This document shows, one piece after another, positions 26,901-35,900 of a stretch of DNA of 64,000 bases (positions within the stretch are counted from its first letter, which is position 1; each line of letters starts with the position of its first letter). This DNA is from Beroe forskalii (Eukaryota > Ctenophora > Nuda > Beroida > Beroidae). The stretch is from contig WFMF01000010.1 in NCBI GenBank assembly GCA_011033025.1, positions 1,251,582 through 1,315,581 on the forward strand, given 5' to 3'. Under the pieces are notes generated by a model, which was given only the letters and a program-made list of their open reading frames with translations, was not told the origin of the DNA and ran no database searches. A program made the position numbers and the translations under genes.

Positions 26901-29900
26901 TATTTTATTCCGCAAACTTGCGGTGATTGTATCTTTTTAAAACTTTGATCGTTTTAAAATTTCTACAACAAACCCCAGTTAACCACTTAGCCGATACATC
27001 ACTTTTCTTGCGAAAATTCAACATCCAACCTCGGATGCTTTTTTCTGTTTAGATACTTAGGTCTTAGATAGTTCCTTCGTTATACTTTTAGCAAAGGAGG
27101 GGGTAAAAAGCATCATATTTCTACCTTCCCCTCAATTCTTACATCAGTTCTTACATTTTCAGTACATGGGAGTCGAGTCTTCCATCGTTTATACCCAGTC
27201 CGAGTGTCCTGAAGTTCAATAACTGTAGGTCTGCAATGTGAAAGTTAAATCACCCATAACAATTTAATGAATTTATGACTTCTCATCGAGTAGAATTTAT
27301 ATGAGGCTGACTTACAATAAAAATTTTTAACTCGACATTTTTTCCAATACAAATTCGCGCTTTTGAGGTCTCTCTAGTGCACACTACTTTGCTTTTATGT
27401 GGGTGTAATAATATCATGCGAACACTTTCTGTTTCAATTAATTAATTTCAATATTTTGACAAAAGTTTCAAATTGATGTTAAAGAAAGGCTCTGCTTCAT
27501 TACGCTCTGAATACTATTTTTATTGACTTGAGTATTGCATCTCGTGATCGATAGTACTATACAATGCATGTATAGAAAATAACCGCGAACCCGAGATGAC
27601 TATTTTATATTTATCCGATTTCAATCCAAATTCCAAAGATACCTCTTGGTTCATAACATAACTTTCCAAGCAGACTTTACATGATAATTAACTGGGTTTC
27701 ATATGGGTTTCATAATTTGATCCACCCTTGTGTTTTGATGAGAAGTCTGTGGTATAAGTCTCCTCAGTACATACAATAAGCTTGCAGCAGGACTCAAATC
27801 TGCAGTAGTCTCTGCAGTAGTCTCTGCAGTCTCATTGTCTCAGGCAACTAAGCGATCTGGAGTCTATCAGGTTTGTAATGAACTCCGAGCATTGTATATC
27901 TGCACTGATGATACATTGGAACTCTCAACTAAATTTCTGCTCCTTTTTTCGGATTTAAAATGAAACGACCACAATGCGTTGTTGAGCATTATGATAATCA
28001 TTATCTACTCACTCTTCGAGATGTGCAACCGACTCCACTTCGACCCGGCGGTTGATAGCCCTGCAGCCTGCAGGGCCTAATAGTCGATATACCCTAATAA
28101 TTTATATGCTTGATTCTGTATTGTGTATTAACTTGCCCAACGGTCAGGCGCTTTCCTCCTTGGGATGTGGCCTGTGCCCTCGGTCCCATGACATCAAATA
28201 TTATACCGCTTTAGAAGCTGACTGCATCATTGAGGATTGAATTTTTGAGGTTATAGAAATTTAAATAGGCTCAGATCTTTTTAAATACTTAAATAGGCTT
28301 AGGCGCAAGATGGATACAGCTGTTTTCTCATAATATCATTCTCTTGTTGCCATGTCATGAGTTAGGAAGCCTATGAGCATTTGTTTTGAAACATAGGGAG
28401 ATTTGAGACATCGAGGGAAATTCGCCCACACATCATTGGTTCAGTTTTCACTGTCCCTTTTCTTCTGGCGGTATGTGGTTATGTTGGCAGCGGGGATTCC
28501 TTTGTTTTTAGGTTTTTAGGCATTGTTTAGAACATAATATCGGTTTATATATGTTCAGAATATACCGCGGTTTTACACAAGTCACTGCATATTATATATA
28601 CTGAGTTTAGAGTGCATGGCCATGGGAATTACCACAATCTATAATGGTAAGCATCTCACTGCTGACACGTCACGTGGCATTTCATATTCACTCAGTTCAT
28701 CGAGCTTTCACTCGTGTCTTCTCTCTGCTGCTATAGGAGGCCAGGCCCATCCAACAGTACATGATGCTCTCCCCCATATTCCAACGAACCAAGTGCCCAA
28801 CTGGAACCCTCCCTCCCATTGAAACAACGTCTCTCTAACCCGAGTGGTTGTGTGGCTGCCCGTGCCACTCCTTGTGATTGGTTCTAAGCCTGATACCACA
28901 TATACTGATAATGTACCACCGTGTTCCTCGACCATGTTACACTGAAATTACATATAGCTTATATGCCGGTAGATCCGTGAAGGTTCTTAGGCGTCTGGAA
29001 AGGAGTTGCTGGACGTAGAAGGCAAGCCTTTTAGATGGAGTCACAAATATAGGCGGTCCAACGTCATCAAATTAGCATGTTACGCAGTGCTGGTTACGTC
29101 ATGTTGCGTCATGCTAGTTTATATATTGAACTATGTATTTATATTACAAATATAACGAGAAGAAGCTTTTTAGAACATCCTATTGAACAATGCACTGAGA
29201 TATTACGGGCAGCGGTTTGTGTTCCGATATGACCTGCAGGATACCAGTATGTGTGTTGTCAGTATATTATGTTACAGGTTTCGTTTTTTGGAAGTATGGT
29301 AATTGCTTCCACTGCTACTGTTTTTGTTGATATCTCTCCAAGTTCCAAACATATGTCTGAGCTGTCTTCTCTGAGTGGCGGAGGAAAGTTCTTGAAACTT
29401 TGTAATCCATTGTTCATTAGTTTTATAATCAGCTTTAGCCAACATATAGTACGATAGGACCGGCATAAATCACTTTGAGTTGTGTCGTTGCTCTTTCAAT
29501 TTTATAGGGTCATTTCGATGATTATCAGAAGACTCTTTAGGCTTGTAATATACATTAACAGGACGAATAGGGCGTGTATTTGATAATTTATGAGACTGAT
29601 TGAGAGTATTATTATATTGTATATCATATTATAGGTAGTCCATTAGTCTGTTGAACTTTAAAGTTGGATTTAAGAATATATTCCTAGATTTAAAGATTTG
29701 TAGATTTCTGTTTAGATTCATTATTCTGACGAATCCCAATGTATACTCCATCTCACAGAGTTTATGGAATCGGACGATTGGCAGAAACCACCTCCCACGA
29801 CCCCAACAGAATACCCCATCAAATCACCAACTTCAGACGTAACAAACCACCCAAAGAAACACTCCAGTGACCAATCCCCCAACTCCGATCAGGAAAATAC

Positions 29901-32900
29901 CCATCCCGACCACTTTGTGAACAATTCATCCGGCCCCGGGGTCAACAATTCAAGTCCAGAAAACACCAAGCTCGGCGGTAACTTTGGGGTGATTGACAAT
30001 GGGAAAGGAATTACGAATCACCGGACTTTTAATTATGTCAATATTATTGTTTCGGGGCATCATTTCAAAACACTACACGAAACCTTGTTGCGATTCCCAG
30101 ACACTCTTCTAGGGAATCCGATTAAGAGACAGAAGTTTTGGGATGAAAAGAGACGGGCATTGGTGTTCCATAGGTAAGTCCTCATTCCATCATGGAATGG
30201 GCCGCTTCCTTCTTCAATGGTCAGTACGATTCAAACGGCGCTTTTTATGTGATCATGTGGAGGCATTGCCCTTTAATCTATGTTTGTGTTAATTGTTGAT
30301 AATGAAAAGCAGGCATAATTTTACTTCCTTTTTTCCCAAGGTGCAGGCAATCCTTCGAATCGATCCTCTATTTCTACCAAAGTGGAGGAAGCATAATCCA
30401 GCCAATCAACGTGGAACAGGAAGTCTTCCTTGAGGAAGCCAAGTTCTTCAAACTTCCCCTCCTTCAGTTCTTCACTCACGATGACTACGACAAGTCTCCC
30501 ATGATGGATAAAAACGTGGAGAAATCTCTGTTCCTGCAACGCATCTATTCCATAGTTTCTGATAGCGAAACCCTGGGCTGGAAGGCACTAGCCATGTTCG
30601 ATGTGGGCATGACCTTCGTCTTTGTGGCTGTTCAGTGCCTGAGGACAGAGAAGAAGCTGGAGGCGAACTACAACCACCAGCTCCAAATAGTGTGTGTAGA
30701 CGCCGTGTGTATTACCTGGTTCCTCATCATATTCATCCTCAGACTCCTCATAGCCAAAGACAAACGCGAGTTCCTCCTTCAATTCATGTCCCTGATAGAC
30801 GCAGCGGTAATCATTTGTTTCCTCATCGATTTAGCCATCTTCATCAAGTACCCCGGGCCCCCAGAAGGACGCAAGTTTATTTCCATTATAGCAGTTCTCC
30901 GGGAGGTTGGGTTCATGAGACTCTTCAACATTGCCCGGTACTCCGAACTACTGTTCTGCCTGGGTGTGGCGCTCAAACGATCATTAGCGGATCTAGCTCA
31001 GGTTTTGATACTCATTTTCCTCGTTACGTTTGTCTTTGCCACGCTGGCGTATTACATTGAGGAGGATCGGACTCCAGAATACACGACTTTTAAGAGTGTT
31101 TTCGATGCGATTTATTGGGGTACGATCACCATAGCAACGGTGGGGTATGGAGATATCGCTCCCAAAACACCAGGTAAGAAATTCTAATGATTGTTTTTAA
31201 ATTATCTATGTGATAACCCTGCATCCTGAAATAATATCGGCCATCCCTGACGTACAATTGCGTTTCGTGGAACAAATAAACAATATAAAGTTTAATTTAG
31301 CTTCAATAGCTTTGCAGTTTGCATGGAAAAATCTGCACAGAGAATTTCAAATTTCAATTTTGAGAACCGATATCCTCCAAGTACTCAAGTAGAACGCAGA
31401 TCTGAGACCTGCCAATTACGATTTATATAAAAACATGCCATTTTATCTCTTTTCCTACCACAACCCGATTTTCCCGCAGCACACAGAAAACATTTAAACA
31501 CAATGATTAGAATAGATATTCTACAATATTAATTTTAAGAAATCTAAATTTTCTTGATTCTTCCTCTGTCAAGTCAAAACTTCTTCAAGCGTTACAAGCG
31601 GAATTCTTTGGGAAACTCCAGTGATCGTTCCCTTTGTGACTAGTGACGCTCTCCAAGTATTCCTCAAAGCCCTCGTCAGTAGGATCCAGAGCATCGTCCC
31701 ATCCCCCCGCAATGTCGCACAAAACCTCCTCACCGGCACTGTCCTTCTTACAGCGGACTCCGAGACAATCAGCGTCCAAAGCACACACCTCCTTTGCATG
31801 CTGCTCCGAGCTCTCATACTCACCATTCTTAGCGGGGAAGATGGTTCCATACTTGAATTTTTCGGTTTCGTTCTCGTCCATCAGCCTCGAACTGAAGTAC
31901 CGTTCTTCGTATTTTGGGAAGCATTTGGCATCCAAACTCAGTGCAGCTGCAACGCAGGACGGTTTCCTTATGTAGCTCCAGTAGCCTGGCATCTCGCTGG
32001 CGATTGCCTTTACGTATTCATCCATGTCACCATTGAATGAATAATCGTCATCATACATTCCAGTTCCGAGGCTGCATTCCCGTATTACGTTATCGTGGTA
32101 ACTCCTGCATCGGATTCCGTCACACCGATAGTCCGTGTTACATAGCGCCATAGCATGTTCCTCAACGTGTTCCATCCCGACATCCTGCGACATGATACGT
32201 GGGTAGGCGTGCTCTCCCACTTCGTTTTGTATCCGCCATCCCATCCTCCAACCATCGTACTTAACGTAGCAGTCATCCCCAGCGGAGAGCCCACAGAGAG
32301 CTCCCAGCAGCAATAGGCACGAAAACAGCTTCATCTGTTCGGGATCAATAGGTCTCTGTAGCGTTTGCAAAAGTAGATTGTGTAGTGATTCTTGGAAGGT
32401 GATTGTGGGTTTTAAACCCCAATTCCAGGTGTTCCACGGGCTTCGTGTGGATTATCATCAGCTGGTTTTTACTATATAATCACTTACTGAAACTCTCTAA
32501 GGCAAGTCATCAATAATTAGTTATCGTCGTAGGAGGAGATTTGCGCTAATAACTGTTGATTTAAATTGAAAATCAGTGATAATTGATTCAAAGCAACGTT
32601 ATTAGTCACCTACAGCGATTATCTATCACTGAAGGTAATTTTTCTCGGATTTGCAAGATAACATCTTTGTCAGTCTGGTATTATAGTTATGTTGTAAGCA
32701 GAAATTTTAGAAAGATTCTTGGAAACTCCCGCCGATAATTTGGATTGATCTCAAGTCATTGCGTTTTTGACGATTATCGAAGATAGTCGGTACGGGTAAT
32801 TTTAAATAATTCTCAATTTTTGGGCACCGTGGCGAACAATTTAATAGCTTTACCGATTTAAATGGATTAACTTCTACAAGTAGAAACTTATCTACAGATT

Positions 32901-35900
32901 GGGATTTTACCAGCTGAACTTCGGTCGGGGTGGGTAGAATTCTAACTGACATGAACGCAACCCCCCATTTAAACACAATCACCATTTGGGAGGGTTGAGT
33001 TATGAGTAACCAAAGGCAGGAAAAGTGTTTTTAATTATTGGCCATTCCACATTATATCATTAAATCTAATTTCACATTTAATCACAAGATCTAACAACTA
33101 TAATATAACTTCAGGAGGAAAGTCGGTGGGGGCAGCACTAGCCCTTCTCGGCCTGCCCCTCATTGCAATACCCATGCCCCTCATCATGTCAAAGTTTGAC
33201 GGGTACTACAAGTATGTGAAGAGGAAGAAGGAGAATAACGAGGTGAAGTAAATCCCCTGAGGGGATGATATGATATTATGCACCAATTCAGTTTAAAATT
33301 ACTTTGAGTCGCCCTTAAAACCATATATTCTTCGCTCTTGCCCCCTTTTGAATATTTTCTTATCAAAAACATTTTAGCATTTTCAAATTTTCAATCGTAT
33401 TATTCCCCAACTGCGTGACCGACCCTACAATCTCACTTCACGTACCCTCCCCCTAGGTTCGGGAGAAGATTATGGAGGAGATGCGAGAACGTGCTGATTC
33501 GGAAGAAGACGATGACGACGACCACCTGCTCATCAAGCACTGGAACCGCGTGAACGGCAACAAGGCTAGCACCACCACCGGTTACATCTCCGTCAACAGC
33601 TCCGACATGCTCACGAACTACGGCGATCAGTACGACACACGGGACCACGACGATTGGAATAAGATCGTGGCCGAGGGATACAAGGGTGCGATTATTAACC
33701 ATAGCAAACCGGGTGACAATGGCGTTAACGCTATCGCTAACCTCTGCGAAGCTGCGTCTAACCACAGTCCGAGTCGTCACAGCAGTCGGATTTGTCTGTC
33801 GTTTTCCGACTTATCTCGTATCTTCCCCTCGATGGAGACTGTAAATCAGAGCAGATCGTGTAGTCGGTCGCGGGGACTGCAAAACACAGCTGCAGACAGT
33901 TGCTCGTCGCTGCCTTCCCTGACAGACGACCATCAGTTCCTGAGCCCCACTATGTACTACCAGAGGGTGCCCAGTAGGCAGGACACCCCCGACAGGGACA
34001 CGGCTAACAGGGGCAATCAGGATGTGTCAGTCAGCGTCATGGACTTCGACGAGATGGAGAGGAGGGAGGAGGATAGGAAGCGTCACGGGAAGGAGACGCT
34101 CTCAAGACGAGCATCTACTAGTGGATGAGAGGGAAGGAGACACTCTCAAGACGAGCATCTACTAGTGGATGAGAGGGAAGGAGACGCTCTCTAGACGAGC
34201 ATCTACTAGTGGATGAGGGGGAAGGAGACGCTCTCTAGACAAGCATCTACTAGTGGATGAGAGGGAAGGAGACGCTCTCTAGACGAGCATCTACTAGTGG
34301 ATGAGAGGGAAGGAGACGCTCTCAAGACGAGCATCTACTAGTGGATGAGAGGGAAGGAGACACTCTCTAGACGAGCATCTACTAGTGGATGAGAGGGAAG
34401 GAGACGCTCTCTAGACGAGCATCTACTAGTGGATGAGGGGGAAGGAGACACTCTCAAGACGAGCATCTACTAGTGGATGAGAGGGAAGGAGACGCTCTCA
34501 AGACGAGCATCTACTAGTGGATGAGAGGGAAGGAGACGCTCTCTAGACGAGCATCTACTAGTGGATGAGGGTGCGGGTTCACAGAGATCGCGAGGAGAAA
34601 GATCTACTATGTGCGGTGTGTACTCGGATGAGGGTCGGTGTCATTGATTCCACATTCCATGACACTGGCAACGAACTGTCGACCGTTTATAAGCGGAAGT
34701 GCGCGACTTTAGTCAAAGGGGTGGGATTTGTAATATTAGTTATATTGACAGTTGAATGCCTCGCAGTATTTGTGTATCAAACTAGTTCTTATTCGTATAT
34801 TTTATCATATTTGTTCGGATGAATCACGAATTTTTCTGTGAGTGGAGAATTATACCTATGGTATAATGTTCATTGAGCAATGATGACAATATAGCTTTTT
34901 CTTTTTACTTTTAATGGAATCATGTTAAAGTAAGCTTAAATCGTAAATCTTGTCCGATTTCGCTCGTACACTAGACACCAGTTATATACAGTTATGCAGC
35001 ATATACACTTATATACAGTTATGCAGCATGCACTATTCACCCTATCTTGACGGTTTTTACCCGGACTGTTGACACCACATTACAATGACACCAGTGGTCC
35101 AAAACACCACCTGGAATTGACACCAGATACCACCCACTTTACCCTCAAGCCATCTCACTCTAACACCAGTTGAACCCGGATTTGTCCCCATTTGACATCA
35201 GCTAATTTGCACTAACCTTTGCAGGGATGTGCTTCTCCGGTTGCTGGGTTGCCTGGTTGCCATGGCAACGAGTGGTGGAAGTCCTTGCATCTCTGACAGT
35301 TGTTACCCGCAGTGTTATGCTGACACTCGCATTTACCGTTGATCATGTTCTTTATCTTCTCAGAGCCTTCCATTCCTGGGAATATGGTTGATTTCATTCC
35401 TCGCCTCACACACAAAACATGCCATTAGAATTTGGATTCTTCACATACAATCAGGTGGCAGTCCGAGGGAGGGTTTTTCAAATGAGTACACATACTCGAC
35501 GGATTTGAAATGTGACGGTTAAGTTGTCTCTGTGACATTTGAAATTGCTTGATGACGTCATATGACTGGCACATCTTTAATCCGTCGATTATACACGGTA
35601 CTTGATCCTTATGAACACGCTGGAACATGTCTGAAGTATTTTTATCAAAAGTACCTGGTATTGGGGTACACATATCAGCGTGTCCGTTACAGAAACAGCT
35701 TCCTCGGACCACCCAATCCTCCACAGCGTAGAAATATCTGAAACAAAAGACAATCATCATACATGCCATATCATATAATACTATTTTCATTACGCCAAAT
35801 GGTGTGGAAAATATACAACACAAACATTAAACAAAAAACCCTTGACTCATATCGATCATCCTTGAAAAGATCGCGTGACATTCAATATTCGCCCCTGCTC

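Larger units (their letters stand above)
14033..29763. other. Large laminin-like intron, part upstream of the nested Kv gene: no coding seen
   Basis: This AT-rich stretch has many short TA-rich runs and stop codons in every frame, and no open frame resembling a known protein. It carries at least a dozen copies of the dispersed CRE-palindrome element and a few local tandem duplications. An alternating TG stretch lies near 16440-16500. No tRNA or rRNA gene was recognised. Confidence 0.6.
9716..35737 (-). other. 4.5 laminin EGF-like (LE) repeats, split by a 21 kb intron
   Basis: LE1 starts at CFCNGHADMC in exon 35737-35655 and ends with PWQPGNPATGEAHPCK in exon 35375-35217. LE2 (exons 14032-13970 and 13446-13327), LE3 (11141-10968) and LE4 (10309-10197 into 10062-9933) follow. 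LE5 is a half-repeat that ends in CDEVEPGSYVIQLDH at 9807-9716. The register, including the CDEVEPG entry into domain IV, matches laminin beta chains residue for residue. This proves that exons on both sides of the 14033-35216 intron belong to one gene. Confidence 0.93.

Noticed and set aside
30588-31060. Open frames overlapping the Kv exon in other frames and on the other strand
   Set aside because: They are shadows of the strongly conserved channel exon.
34565-34822. 85-codon open frame with a hydrophobic segment after the Kv gene
   Set aside because: It starts in the last minisatellite unit, has no family resemblance and lies where the Kv 3' UTR is expected.
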